Shown here in pieces: positions 37,381-47,213 of a stretch of DNA of 64,000 nucleotides. The position numbers and the translations under genes are program-made. A model generated the notes under the pieces. It ran no database searches and was not told where the DNA came from. It worked only from the letters and a program-made list of their open reading frames with translations. The DNA is from Rhodobacterales bacterium. Its GTDB lineage: Bacteria; Pseudomonadota; Alphaproteobacteria; Rhodobacterales; Rhodobacteraceae. The stretch covers positions 62,001 to 126,000 of the forward strand of contig PDRZ01000020.1 of assembly GCA_002747035.1 (NCBI GenBank), in the 5' to 3' direction. How positions within the stretch are numbered: position 1 is the stretch's first letter; every line of letters starts with the position of its first letter.

Positions 37381-38361
37381 ATGACTACTTCCCGTGCCAG
37401 GCAACGCACAGGTTCCGCCGCCAAAACCGCCCCAGCGACTTCGACCGCGCCCGCAGGTGGTGCGATTAAAGCCGCGCCAGAGGCCGAGGAGGCGGGCCGG
37501 GTCAAAACGCCTTCGGCTGATGAGGTGCGGCGCGCATTCGAAAGCGGGGAGTATCCTTATTCCGAAAAGATGCCGCGCAGTGATTACGAAAAGCAGAAAG
37601 CCCTGTTACAGGCTGAGTTGCTGAAGGTTCAGATCTGGGCGCAGGAGACCGGCCAGAAGTTTGTCATGTTGTTCGAAGGCCGCGACGCTGCGGGTAAGGG
37701 CGGCACGATCAAACGGTTTACCGAGCACCTGAACCCGCGGCTGGCCCGCGTGGTGGCGTTGAACAAACCCACCGACGAAGAGCGCGGCCAGTGGTATTTC
37801 CAACGTTACATCAGCCACATGCCCACCGCCGGTGAAATCGTTCTTTATGACCGCAGCTGGTATAACCGCGCCGGGGTTGAGCGGGTGATGGGTTTCTGCG
37901 AACCCAACGAATACCTGGAGTTCATGCGCCAGACACCCGATCTTGAACGTATGCTGGTGCGGTCGGGGATCCGGCTTTACAAATACTGGTTCTCGGTCAC
38001 TCAGGAAGAACAGCGCCGCCGGTTCAAGAGCCGCGAAACCGATCCGTTGAAACAGTGGAAGCTGAGCCCGATCGACAAGGCGTCGCTGGACAGGTGGGAT
38101 GATTATACCGAGGCAAAAGAGGCGATGTTCTTTTACACCGACACCGCCGATGCGCCTTGGACTGTTGTGAAATCCAACGACAAGAAACGCGCGCGGCTTG
38201 CCTGTATGCGCCATTTCCTGGCCAGTCTGGATTATCCGGGCAAGGATCACGACATCGTGGGTCAGCCTGACCCGTTGCTGGTCAGCAGCGCCAACCATGT
38301 GATTCATCGTTCCGAACATATTCTGGGCACGGCGCTGCACCCCGATCAGCGCCGCAAATAA
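37381..38361 (+). CDS. ppk2: Polyphosphate kinase 2 (PPK2)
   Basis: Uses polyphosphate to phosphorylate nucleotides (usually GDP or ADP). 326 residues. Walker A FEGRDAAGKGGTIKRFTEHL, lid segment RGQWYFQRYI, and Walker B EIVLYDRSWYNRAGVERVMGFC are the PPK2 signature. The ATG at 37381 has GGAG at a 6-nt distance; an ATG two codons earlier is too close to it. The first 45 residues are Ala/Pro/Lys-rich and probably disordered. Strong terminator downstream. Confidence 0.95.
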   Translation: MTTSRARQRTGSAAKTAPATSTAPAGGAIKAAPEAEEAGRVKTPSADEVRRAFESGEYPYSEKMPRSDYEKQKALLQAELLKVQIWAQETGQKFVMLFEGRDAAGKGGTIKRFTEHLNPRLARVVALNKPTDEERGQWYFQRYISHMPTAGEIVLYDRSWYNRAGVERVMGFCEPNEYLEFMRQTPDLERMLVRSGIRLYKYWFSVTQEEQRRRFKSRETDPLKQWKLSPIDKASLDRWDDYTEAKEAMFFYTDTADAPWTVVKSNDKKRARLACMRHFLASLDYPGKDHDIVGQPDPLLVSSANHVIHRSEHILGTALHPDQRRK

Positions 38362-38406
38362 CCCCCCCATAATTCCCCGGCGGTCTGTTTTGACCGGCAG
38401 GAAAAG

Positions 38407-38441
38407 CGCCGCCCCCGATTGTGTCGGGGGCGGCGTTTCTG
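38407..38441 (+). terminator. Rho-independent terminator of ppk2
   Basis: CGCCGCCCCCGA and TCGGGGGCGGCG, a perfect 12-bp stem with a TTGTG loop, followed by TTTCTGTTT. It lies 45 nt after the stop. Confidence 0.87.
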
Positions 38442-38613
38442 TTTGGGGGCGTGCCTGTTTTGCTGGGGGCGGTGTGGGTGGCGGGATCAGAGCGGGTGCA
38501 TGAGGGTTTGCCGCAGGGGCCGGAAAAAGGCCGGAAAAGGGCCGGAGCCGGGGGAAACCGGCGCTGATGCGTGGGGCGGGTGTGGGCCGGGGCAGGAGGG
38601 GCTACACCCCCCT

Positions 38614-38728
38614 AAAGCGTTTCCGCATTATAGCTGACGAGAGTGGATTGTGATCCCGAAATCCGCGAAGTATCAGCGTAAAATCAGAGACTTATGGCTA
38701 TACGTTGACCAGCGTGATGTGGAAACGC
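38614..38728. repeat. Family C palindrome split by a family B insertion
   Basis: Left part AAAGCGTTTCCGCAT (38614-38628), right part CGTTGACCAGCGTGATGTGG onward (38703-38728). With the 70-bp insert and one TA removed the parts join to GCATTACGTTGACC, matching GCATGATGTTGAC of the uninterrupted copy at 3227-3271. Confidence 0.85.
38631..38700. mobile_element. Family B element, 70-bp short form, inserted with TA duplication
   Basis: TAGCTGACGAGAGTGGATTG to ACTTATGGCTA. TA at 38629-38630 and 38701-38702 is the duplicated target. The internal hairpin of the full-length copies (about 32 bp) is missing. Confidence 0.8.
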
Positions 38729-38751
38729 CGCGCAACACAGTAGGGAGATGG

Positions 38752-38912
38752 GCGTTTCCAGTTCTTGCTGTGATTTAAAGCGTTCGACCTTTCACCTGAG
38801 ACAGGGAAAAGGGCGAAGGCAGCGCGACATCTATGTGTTTCGCGCGTCCTGCCGAAAACCCGTGAGTCAGGTTTTGGGCAGGACGCTTTAACAATAACCG
38901 GAAATGCTTTAG
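38752..38912. repeat. Family D palindrome split by a family A insertion
   Basis: Left GCGTTTCCAGTTCTTGCTG to GATT (38752-38775), right ACAATAACCGGAAATGCTTT (38891-38910). Removing the insert and one TA gives GATTTAACAATAACC against GATCCAACAATAACT in the intact copy at 20506-20552. Confidence 0.85.
38778..38888. mobile_element. Family A element, 111 bp, inserted with TA duplication
   Basis: AAGCGTTCGACCTTTCACCT to GGCAGGACGCTT. TA at 38776-38777 and 38889-38890. The right half can fold as GCGTCCTGCC paired with GGCAGGACGC; the left half folds less perfectly through GCGTTCG and CGAAGGC. No coding capacity. Confidence 0.85.
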
Positions 38913-39006
38913 CCTCCCGCCTGATCCCTGAGACAGCCAAGCATTTTTTCGCCACCCGCGCCATGTCGCCATTGTGGGGCGGGTGGGGATTTCCTATGCC
39001 TGTGCC

Positions 39007-39633
39007 ATGAGATACGCCGCCTTTCTTGCGTTTGCGCTGAGTTCAGCGCCGCTGAATGCTCACCCCCATGTGTTCATCTCGACGGGGTTGAAGTTTCACA
39101 TGGACCCGTCCGGCATTTTGACCGGGGTCGAGGTGCGGTGGCAGTATGATGAATTCTATTCCCTGTTGTTGCTTGAGGATATGGCGCTTGATCCCGACCG
39201 CGATGGGAAATTGACCAGGGCCGAGTTGAAACGGCTGGATGGGTTCGACCTGAACTGGGTCAAGGGGTTCCAAGGTGATCTGGTTGCGCATCAGGACGGG
39301 CGGGCGGTGACGCTTGGCGCGCCGCGCTCGCTTGGCACGTCGATGGAAGATGGTCGCATCACCACCAGCCATTACCGTGCGATAAGCGGCGCAGATGCGG
39401 GTGCGGTGGTGTTCAAGGCCTATGATCCGACCTATTACACCGCCTATGACCTTGGGCTTGGGCTTGACCTGCCATCCGGGTGCAAGGCCGAGATTGCGGT
39501 GGCTGACCTGAGCGACGCGCAAAAGGCGCTTCAGGCCGAGCTTGCCAGGCTTTCGGGGGATGCCGAGGTGGATTTCCCCGAAGTTGGCGCAATTTTTGCA
39601 GATGAGATCGTGGTCAGATGCGCGCCGCATTGA
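39007..39633 (+). CDS. Periplasmic DUF1007 protein paired with a NicO-type exporter
   Basis: 208 residues from the ATG at 39007. Signal peptide MRYAAFLAFALSSAPLNA followed by HPHVFIST, the usual start of mature DUF1007 proteins, whose N-terminal His may bind metal. Acidic loop LDPDRDGKLTRAEL resembles an EF-hand. The family accompanies NicO/RcnA-type permeases, and here the stop overlaps the next gene by 16 bp. It probably delivers or senses a divalent metal for the permease; the metal is not known. Confidence 0.82.
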   Translation: MRYAAFLAFALSSAPLNAHPHVFISTGLKFHMDPSGILTGVEVRWQYDEFYSLLLLEDMALDPDRDGKLTRAELKRLDGFDLNWVKGFQGDLVAHQDGRAVTLGAPRSLGTSMEDGRITTSHYRAISGADAGAVVFKAYDPTYYTAYDLGLGLDLPSGCKAEIAVADLSDAQKALQAELARLSGDAEVDFPEVGAIFADEIVVRCAPH

Positions 39634-40595
39634 GCATGGCGGCACTGGCGGCGATTGCCGTGGTGGTCTGGTGGCTCTGGGGCGCGGGCGGGGTGCATGA
39701 TCTGCGCGGCTGGGCCACAGAGGGGCAGCGCGAGGCACAGAATGCCATGGCCGGGATGCTGCGCCGTCTGCGCGCGGGTGAGGCCGGGGCGCTGATCGGG
39801 CTTTGGGCCGTTTGTTTTTCCTATGGGTTTTTCCACGCGGCGGGGCCGGGGCATGGCAAGCTGTTGATCGGCGGTTATGGGGTTGCGCGCCGGGTTGCCA
39901 TGCGCCGACTGGCGGGGCTGGCCGTGGCGTCCAGCCTGGCGCAGGCGGCGACGGCGGTGGTGTTGGTTTATGCCGGGGTCTTTGCGTTGAACCTGACCCG
40001 CACGGCGATGGTTGGGATGGCCGAAGACTGGCTGGCCCCGGCGTCCTATATTGCGATTGCGATGGTTGGCGGCTGGCTTGCCCTGCGCGGAGCAGGCAAG
40101 CTGTGGCGCGCCCGTGTTGCGGGGCAGGGCCATCATGGGCACGCGCATGGTCATGATCACGGGCATGGCCACGACCATGATCCCGGGCATCACGGCGGGC
40201 ACATGGCCCATCACACCCATGACGACGGGACTTGTAGCTGTGGCCACACACACGGGCCAACCCCGGAAGAGGCTGCGGCCATCAGCACTTGGCGCGAGGC
40301 GGCGGTGTTGGTCGCCAGTATCGCCATACGCCCCTGTACGGGGGCCGTGTTCCTGTTGATCCTGACCTGGCGCATGGGAATTGAAATGGCGGGGATCGCC
40401 GGGGCCTTTGTCATGGGGCTTGGCACTGCCAGTGTGACCGTGGTGGTGGCGCTGCTGTCGGTTGTGATGCGCGAAAGCGCCTGGGCCGGGCGGGTGCAGG
40501 GCACGGGGGCTGCGCGGCTTGCCTCGCTGATGGAGCTTGGTGTTGGTGTGGTGATCGCAGTGGTCGCGATGCAATTGGCGCTTGGGGGGATCTGA
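39618..40595 (+). CDS. NicO/RcnA-family nickel/cobalt-type metal permease
   Basis: 325 residues, about six membrane spans. FFHAAGPGHGKLLIGGYG is the family's conserved His/Gly loop; a cytoplasmic loop around residues 172-215 is very rich in His, Asp and Gly (HGHAHGHDHGHGHDHDPGHH, then CSCGHTHG), typical of Ni/Co exporters. ASIAIRPCTGAVFLL is the second conserved segment. It overlaps the DUF1007 gene, so they form a unit for divalent metal export (Ni, Co or Zn). Confidence 0.87.
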   Translation: MRAALSMAALAAIAVVVWWLWGAGGVHDLRGWATEGQREAQNAMAGMLRRLRAGEAGALIGLWAVCFSYGFFHAAGPGHGKLLIGGYGVARRVAMRRLAGLAVASSLAQAATAVVLVYAGVFALNLTRTAMVGMAEDWLAPASYIAIAMVGGWLALRGAGKLWRARVAGQGHHGHAHGHDHGHGHDHDPGHHGGHMAHHTHDDGTCSCGHTHGPTPEEAAAISTWREAAVLVASIAIRPCTGAVFLLILTWRMGIEMAGIAGAFVMGLGTASVTVVVALLSVVMRESAWAGRVQGTGAARLASLMELGVGVVIAVVAMQLALGGI

Positions 40596-40700
40596 GCCCG
40601 GCTCTGCCCCACTCTGCGCTGCGCGCTCTGCTGCCTCTCCGGGTCGCCGCCACATCATCCCGCCTTGCCCCGCCGTGATGTCGCGCGTAAGGCTTGGCGT

Positions 40701-42086
40701 ATGGAGACCGCCCCCCCACCGAGCGCCCCGCAAGGGTCGCCTATGCCCGCCATGTCCCATGGCGCGCATATGCGCGCGATCCTGACGCTTGGTCTGCCTT
40801 TGATCGGCAGCCATGTGGCGCAGTTTGCCATCACGCTGACCGATTCGATCATGTTGGGCTGGTATGATGTCGAGGCGCTGGCCGGGCAGGTTCTGGGCGG
40901 GATGCTGTTCTTTGTCCTGTTCATCATGGGGTCGGGATTTGCCTTTGCCGTCATGCCCGCCGTGGCCAAGGCGGAAAGCAGCGGTGACCTGCCACAGGTC
41001 CGGCGGATCACGCGCATGGGAATCTGGGCCTCGCTTCTGTTCGCGGTGGCCGCCCTTCCCATATTCATCTTTTCCGGCCCGATCCTCGGGCTATTGGGGC
41101 AGGACGCCGATCTGGCGGGGATTGCCAGCGAATATCTTGTCGTCGCAGGGATCGGGATCATACCGGCCTTGGTGGTCATGGTACTCAAAAGCTATCTCGC
41201 CGCGTTGGAACGGACCCAGGTGGTGCTGTGGATCACGCTGCTGGGCGTCGCGGTGAACGCGCTGGTCAACTATGCGCTGATCTTTGGCAATTGGGGCGCG
41301 CCCGAGATGGGTGTGCGCGGGGCGGCGGTTGCTTCGCTGGTGGTTCAGGCGATGTCGGTGCTGGGCCTTGCGGTTTATGTGGCGCGGGTCACGCCGGAAC
41401 ACGATCTGTTCGCCCGGTTCTGGCGCCCGGACTGGGAAGCGTTTGGCCATGTTTTCACGCTGGGCTGGCCCATCGGATTGACCAGTCTGGCCGAGGTCGG
41501 GCTGTTTGCCGCCTCGTCCATCATGATGGGCTGGTTTGGGGCGGTGCCGCTGGCGGCGCATGGGATTGCGCTTCAGATCACATCGCTGACCTTCATGATC
41601 CATCTGGGCCTGAGCAACGCCGCAACCGTGCGCGCCGGGCGGGCGGTGGGGCAGGACGACACCGGTGGGTTGCGCCGGGGCGCGGCGGTGATTATCGCCA
41701 TGTCGCTTTCGGTTGCGGTGCTGGCTATGGTTGCGTTTCTTGTCATCCCGGAACAGTTGATCGGCCTGTTCCTTGACCCGGAGGATCCGCGCAAGGACGC
41801 GGTTCTGGCCATTGGCGTGGGTCTGATGGCGGCGGCGGCCCTGTTTCAGCTGGCCGATGCGGCCCAGGTGATGGCGCTGGGTCTGTTGCGCGGGATACAG
41901 GATACAAAGGTGCCGATGATCATGGCCGCAGTGGCCTATTGGGTCATCGGCGTGCCGGTCAGTTATGTTTTGGGTGTCCCCCTGGGCTGGGGCGGCGTGG
42001 GCATATGGCTTGGGCTTGCGGTTGGCCTTGCGGTCGCAGCCGTGCTGCTGATGTGGCGGTTCTGGGTCCGCGCGGGCCGGGGGTGA
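40701..42086 (+). CDS. MATE-family multidrug/cation antiporter
   Basis: 461 residues from the ATG at 40701 (ATGs at 40743 and 40752 are also possible). Twelve predicted spans in two related halves. LTLGLPLIGSHVAQFAITLT and TLGWPIGLTSLAEVGLF mark the starts of the two halves, as in NorM proteins. It is a Na+ or H+ coupled exporter of cationic compounds; substrates cannot be inferred. Confidence 0.9.
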   Translation: METAPPPSAPQGSPMPAMSHGAHMRAILTLGLPLIGSHVAQFAITLTDSIMLGWYDVEALAGQVLGGMLFFVLFIMGSGFAFAVMPAVAKAESSGDLPQVRRITRMGIWASLLFAVAALPIFIFSGPILGLLGQDADLAGIASEYLVVAGIGIIPALVVMVLKSYLAALERTQVVLWITLLGVAVNALVNYALIFGNWGAPEMGVRGAAVASLVVQAMSVLGLAVYVARVTPEHDLFARFWRPDWEAFGHVFTLGWPIGLTSLAEVGLFAASSIMMGWFGAVPLAAHGIALQITSLTFMIHLGLSNAATVRAGRAVGQDDTGGLRRGAAVIIAMSLSVAVLAMVAFLVIPEQLIGLFLDPEDPRKDAVLAIGVGLMAAAALFQLADAAQVMALGLLRGIQDTKVPMIMAAVAYWVIGVPVSYVLGVPLGWGGVGIWLGLAVGLAVAAVLLMWRFWVRAGRG

Positions 42087-42159
42087 TGCCTGATTGGGTC
42101 TGCTGTTTGCCCGAGGCCGGGTGAGACCCGGGGCCGAGCGTAGCGAGGCCCCCCCAGCG

Positions 42160-42276
42160 ACGCCGCAGGCGGCGCAAAACCTTGGAATGCTGACGCCGCA
42201 GGCGGCGCAAAACCCTGGAATGCTGACGCCGCAGGCGGCGCAAAATCCGAAAACGTTGATCCCGCAGGCGGCAAAG
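42160..42276. repeat. 33-bp tandem repeat, about 3.5 units, each with a palindrome
   Basis: Units start at 42160, 42193, 42226 and 42259. Each holds CGCCGCAGGCGGCG followed by CAAAACC and, in the first two, TGGAATGCTG. The array fills the convergent gap between the MATE gene and 42283. It is open in several frames but does not look coding. Confidence 0.85.
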
Positions 42277-42282
42277 TGTTTC

Positions 42283-42687
42283 TCAATCTTCGCGCAGCAA
42301 CCGATCCGCCTTCTTGCGCACAAGCACCGTGCGCAGGTCGTGCATCGCCAACAACAACGCGTCGGTGACATTTTCCAGTTGCTCGTCGGTGGCGCGGGAA
42401 TTGGCCCAATGGGTGGTCTGGTTCAGGTAATCCACCGCCCGGTGAATGTCGTCGATATCGCGCTCGGCCAACAGCGCCATGCGCTGCTCCATCCACTCGC
42501 GGATGGCTTTTACATCTTCATCGCTCAACTTCCGGTCGCCATGGGGTTTGATTTCCCCATTGCGTATATTGACCACGGCGATCTGGTCCATTTCAATCCG
42601 GCGCTGGCGGTTTTCAGTGTCGACCCGAAACACGAAGGCACCGTTTTCACGGACCCTGAAATAATAGTCTGGAAGCTCTCCGGCCAC
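42283..42687 (-). CDS. Conserved hypothetical protein downstream of aspartate aminotransferase
   Basis: 134 residues, soluble. N-terminal part is beta-rich (YYFRVRENGAFVFRVDTENRQRR, EMDQIAVVNIRNGEIKPHG); the C-terminal half is helical (EQLENVTDALLLAMHDLRTVLVR). I know no function. It follows the aminotransferase on the same strand with a 23-bp gap and may be cotranscribed with it. Confidence 0.7.
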   Translation of the reverse strand: MAGELPDYYFRVRENGAFVFRVDTENRQRRIEMDQIAVVNIRNGEIKPHGDRKLSDEDVKAIREWMEQRMALLAERDIDDIHRAVDYLNQTTHWANSRATDEQLENVTDALLLAMHDLRTVLVRKKADRLLRED

Positions 42688-42710
42688 GTTATGCTCCTAA
42701 CACCGCCGCC

Positions 42711-43973
<1,263 letters not shown>

Positions 43974-44016
43974 TCAAGCGGGATCAGGCGGAATTCAGGC
44001 TGATCGAGGGATGGAT

Positions 44017-44421
44017 ATGGGCGAAGACGCATTGGAAGACTGGTACGACCCCGCGATGGCCACGTTCGGCGACCGCGTGGCGGGCGCGCGCGAAGCGGCG
44101 GGGATGGATCAGAAGACCCTGGCCAAACGGCTTGGGGTCAAGCTGTCCACGCTTCAGGCCTGGGAAAATGACATGTCCGAACCCCGCGCCAACAGGTTGT
44201 CGATTTTGTCCGGGCTGCTCAACGTGTCGCTGTCCTGGCTGCTGGATGGGGTGGGCGAAGGCGCGCCGGTGCCCGGAGAGGCGCAGCCGACGCGCGAGGA
44301 TATTATAGATGTCCTGACCGAAATCGCCGACCTCAAGGCACGGGCCAGCCGGACCGCCAACCGGCTTGGCGCTTTGGAAAAACGATTGCGCGTCATGTTG
44401 CAGAACGAAGGGGTGTTGTGA
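44017..44421 (+). CDS. XRE-family helix-turn-helix regulator upstream of sdhE
   Basis: 134 residues. Residues about 15-70 form the HTH_3 domain: FGDRVAGAREAAGMDQKTLA, RLGVKLSTLQAWENDMSEPR, then LSILSGLLNVSLSWLL. The C-terminal third is a charged helix (ADLKARASRTANRLGALEKR). I prefer the ATG at 44017 over 44011 because GAGGG is then 7 nt away. Its stop overlaps the sdhE start (TGATG), so they are cotranscribed. Target unknown. Confidence 0.85.
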   Translation: MGEDALEDWYDPAMATFGDRVAGAREAAGMDQKTLAKRLGVKLSTLQAWENDMSEPRANRLSILSGLLNVSLSWLLDGVGEGAPVPGEAQPTREDIIDVLTEIADLKARASRTANRLGALEKRLRVMLQNEGVL

Positions 44422-44681
44422 TGGCCGAAAGCCCGGAACACCGGCTGAAGCGGTTGAAAATGCGGTCAATGCGGCGGGGGATCAAGGAGATGGATATCAT
44501 CTTTGCCCGCTATACCGATGCACACCTTGCGAAGATGACCGCCGATGAGCTTGATCTTTTCGAGGCGCTTTTGGCGGAGAATGATCAGGATCTCTATCAA
44601 TGGGTGTCGGGGCAGGCGTCTCCACCGGCCCGTTTTGACGCGCTGATCACCCGGATTTCCGAGGAAATCGGCGCGGTTTGA
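44421..44681 (+). CDS. sdhE: Succinate dehydrogenase flavinylation factor SdhE
   Basis: 86-residue member of the SdhE/Sdh5 family, which helps FAD attach covalently to SdhA. The conserved motif RRGIKEMDIIFARYTD (RGxxE) is near residues 18-33, followed by the acidic LDLFEALLAENDQDLYQWV. The sdh genes are not adjacent. Start ATG 44421 overlaps the stop of the XRE gene. Confidence 0.92.
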   Translation: MAESPEHRLKRLKMRSMRRGIKEMDIIFARYTDAHLAKMTADELDLFEALLAENDQDLYQWVSGQASPPARFDALITRISEEIGAV

Positions 44682-44779
44682 ACCGTTTAGATCAGATTTT
44701 ACGAACATACCCCCGGATTTAACGGATTTTTCGGTTTTTTAGCTCAGTTTCTCTCCAAGCGGTATCGACGGAGACGAGA

Positions 44780-45292
44780 ATGAGTATTCAAATGCCGATG
44801 AGTGCAGATGCGATGAAGACCGGTGATGATGCCGGGTTCATGGCTGGCTATCTGGAGGCGCTGGCGCTGGTTGAGCGGTTGCACCGGTTGCTTCTGGACG
44901 TCATCAAGGATGAGTTCGAGCGGGTCAATGTGTTGGAAATCAACGCGGTACAGGCGCTTTTGCTGTTCAATATCGGGGATAACGAGGTGACGGCGGGCGA
45001 ATTGAAAACGCGCGGCTATTACCAGGGCTCGAATGTCAGCTACAATCTGAAAAAGCTGGTCGAGATGGGGTATATGCACCATCAGCGTTGCGAAGTTGAC
45101 CGGCGGTCGGTGCGTGTCCGGCTAACCCAGAAGGGGCGGGAGATCCGCGACGTGGTGGCCGGTTTGTTTTCCCGCCACGCGGACGGGTTGATGTCCAAAG
45201 GTGTTCTGGGCGCGGAGGGGATTGATGATATTACCAATTCCCTGCGCCGTGTGGAACGGTATTGGACCGATCAGATCCGGTATATCTATTGA
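44780..45292 (+). CDS. MarR-family regulator, LdtR-like
   Basis: 170 residues. Winged helix: VNVLEINAVQALLLFNI, ELKTRGYYQGSNVSYNLKKL as recognition segment, and CEVDRRSVRVRLTQKGREIR as wing. Similar in layout to LdtR of Rhizobiales, which controls L,D-transpeptidase genes; the name is an inference from length and the YYQGSNVSYN segment. GAGACGAGA precedes the ATG. Confidence 0.8.
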   Translation: MSIQMPMSADAMKTGDDAGFMAGYLEALALVERLHRLLLDVIKDEFERVNVLEINAVQALLLFNIGDNEVTAGELKTRGYYQGSNVSYNLKKLVEMGYMHHQRCEVDRRSVRVRLTQKGREIRDVVAGLFSRHADGLMSKGVLGAEGIDDITNSLRRVERYWTDQIRYIY

Positions 45293-45370
45293 GCAGGTGA
45301 TCCCCCTACGGGGCGGGGCAGGGCGCTCCGTAGGGCGTGATCCAGGGTATTCCGTGGCGAGAGGCCGGTT

Positions 45371-45799
45371 TTACCAGTGACCGGTATTGCCCATGCTGGC
45401 CCAGGGTTCCTGAGCGGGCAGGGGATCACCTTTTTGCAGGAATTCAACCGACACATTGTCGGGAGAGCGTACAAAGGCCATGCGCCCGTCGCGGGGCGGG
45501 CGGTTGATCACCACGCCGTTGTCCTGCAAATGCTGGCACATGGCATAGATGTCGTCGACCTCATAGGCCAGATGCCCGAAATGGCGACTGTCCGAGGGCA
45601 GGCCGTCATCGCCATCCCAGTTATAGGTCAGTTCCACAGGGCATTCCGGCTGTTCGGGCGGGGCCATGAAGACCAGCGAAAACCGCCCCTCTTCGCTGTC
45701 GTAATGCCGGGTTTTTTCAAGCCCCAGCAATTCAAAAAATGCGATGGATGCGTCCAGATCCTTTACCCGGACCATGGTGTGCAGATATTTGATCGGCAT
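45371..45799 (-). CDS. gloA: Lactoylglutathione lyase (glyoxalase I)
   Basis: Isomerises the methylglyoxal-glutathione hemithioacetal to S-lactoylglutathione. 142 residues, two VOC repeats. Likely metal ligands: His7 in YLHTMVRV, Glu in VELTYNWD, His in FGHLAYEVDD and Glu in SVEFLQKG. The start MPIKYLHTMV at 45799 gives the typical N-terminus. Confidence 0.92.
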   Translation of the reverse strand: MPIKYLHTMVRVKDLDASIAFFELLGLEKTRHYDSEEGRFSLVFMAPPEQPECPVELTYNWDGDDGLPSDSRHFGHLAYEVDDIYAMCQHLQDNGVVINRPPRDGRMAFVRSPDNVSVEFLQKGDPLPAQEPWASMGNTGHW

Positions 45800-45839
45800 G
45801 TGTGGCTTTCCCTTCTCGCTCGTGTCGGGGCGCAGAAGA

Positions 45840-47210
45840 TCAGAAAGACGAGCGGATGCCAACACTGAGCCCGATATTGTCCACGTCAAACCGATCCGCA
45901 TTGGAAGTCTTGCGGCTGGCCGACAGGGTCATGGTGGGATGGAACCCGAAATAGTCCAGCTTGTCGAAGGTCATGGTCATGCTGGCCGTCACTTCGCGAT
46001 CATTCCGCGCCCCGCCACCGGGCACATGGGGGGATGTCGGGTAATGGCGCTGGCGCAGGGACAGGCCAAAGCTGGTTTGTGTTCCCAACACGGGCTTTGG
46101 GGGCGCGTAACGCAGACCGGCCGAAGCCTCGCGGAAATCGGCGGAGGTAATGTCGGAATCGCTTTTCGCCACACGCGCGGACAGAGACAGAAACCCGCCA
46201 TTGCCAAGCCGCGTACCATACCCAAGATTCGCCTGAACCACATCCGCATGGGGCGCGCGGGGACCGGTGACACGTTCGGCCGCCGCGCCATAGCTGACCC
46301 GCGCAACGCGCGATACCGGTTTGGATTGGGTAAAGGACAGGCGCAGCAGGTTGGAATAATGCTGTTCCCCGTACCACGTCATGCCGCCCTGAAAGGACAA
46401 TGTGGTTTCGCGCAGGGATTTGGGCGACATGAACCGGCGGGTGAGGCCCACGGTGCTGCGCGCAAAGGTGAATTCCGAGGCGCTGACCCCTGGCGCGCGC
46501 TGCTTTGCCTCGGAAGACAGCACATAGTCGTTGCGCGAGGCGGCGAAAGTCAGGTCGGTGGCCGCGGTCGACGTCTGGGCCACGCGATAGCGCAGGTCGA
46601 TGCCGGACGAGATCTTGAGCCCCGACAGGGGCAGGGCGGACCCGGCGAGACGCACGGGCAGGACAATGCCAGGCAGGGCCTCGATCTCGACCACCTCGTG
46701 GGCGCTGCCATCATTGATATTGGATTCGGGCGCAATGCCAAAGGACAGGTGAACCGACAGCGGATTGACCTTGCGCAGATACCGATAGTCGCGCGCCACA
46801 AGTGCGCGGGCGCGGTCATCGGGCGCGACCTGTGCGGCACGGCGCAGCCAGACCTGTGCGGCGGTGCGACGCCCCGCGGATGACTGGGCCTGAGCCATGG
46901 CCATGGCGGCGGCAAATTTGCGTTCCGGCAGTCTGGCCAGCTTCCACGCCTGCCGGGCCGAGGCCAGCGCCGGTTTGTATTCGCCCAAATCGCGGTTGGC
47001 GCGGGAATCGATCAACAGCGCCTCAACATCGCCGGGGTCGCGCTGTAACAGCGCGCGGGTCATGTCGCGGGCGGTGCGGGGAGAGCCGGAAACGACCGCC
47101 TGACCCGCCAGCGCACGCAGCTGGTCAGGGGTCACCGTGGTGGTTTCAGCGGCCCGGCCCGGCCCGACGCCAAGGGCGAAAGGAACCGCAAGAAGCAGGG
47201 AACGCAACAT
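45840..47210 (-). CDS. Slam (DUF560) outer-membrane protein, type XI secretion translocator
   Basis: 456 residues. Signal peptide MLRSLLLAVPFALGVGPGRA, a periplasmic TPR-like helical domain (about 25-150: GSPRTARDMTRALLQRDPGD, EYKPALASARQAWKLARLPE), then a beta-barrel of alternating strands to the final Phe (SVGIRSSF). LSFGIAPESNINDGS at the domain junction is typical of Slam/DUF560. Slams move surface lipoproteins to the outside of the outer membrane. The gene lies 3 nt after the lipoprotein gene on the same strand, so its cargo is probably that protein. Confidence 0.83.
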   Translation of the reverse strand: MLRSLLLAVPFALGVGPGRAAETTTVTPDQLRALAGQAVVSGSPRTARDMTRALLQRDPGDVEALLIDSRANRDLGEYKPALASARQAWKLARLPERKFAAAMAMAQAQSSAGRRTAAQVWLRRAAQVAPDDRARALVARDYRYLRKVNPLSVHLSFGIAPESNINDGSAHEVVEIEALPGIVLPVRLAGSALPLSGLKISSGIDLRYRVAQTSTAATDLTFAASRNDYVLSSEAKQRAPGVSASEFTFARSTVGLTRRFMSPKSLRETTLSFQGGMTWYGEQHYSNLLRLSFTQSKPVSRVARVSYGAAAERVTGPRAPHADVVQANLGYGTRLGNGGFLSLSARVAKSDSDITSADFREASAGLRYAPPKPVLGTQTSFGLSLRQRHYPTSPHVPGGGARNDREVTASMTMTFDKLDYFGFHPTMTLSASRKTSNADRFDVDNIGLSVGIRSSF

Positions 47211-47213
47211 GGA

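Noticed and set aside
42160-42276. CRISPR array
   Set aside because: Units are directly tandem with no unique spacers and no cas genes are near.
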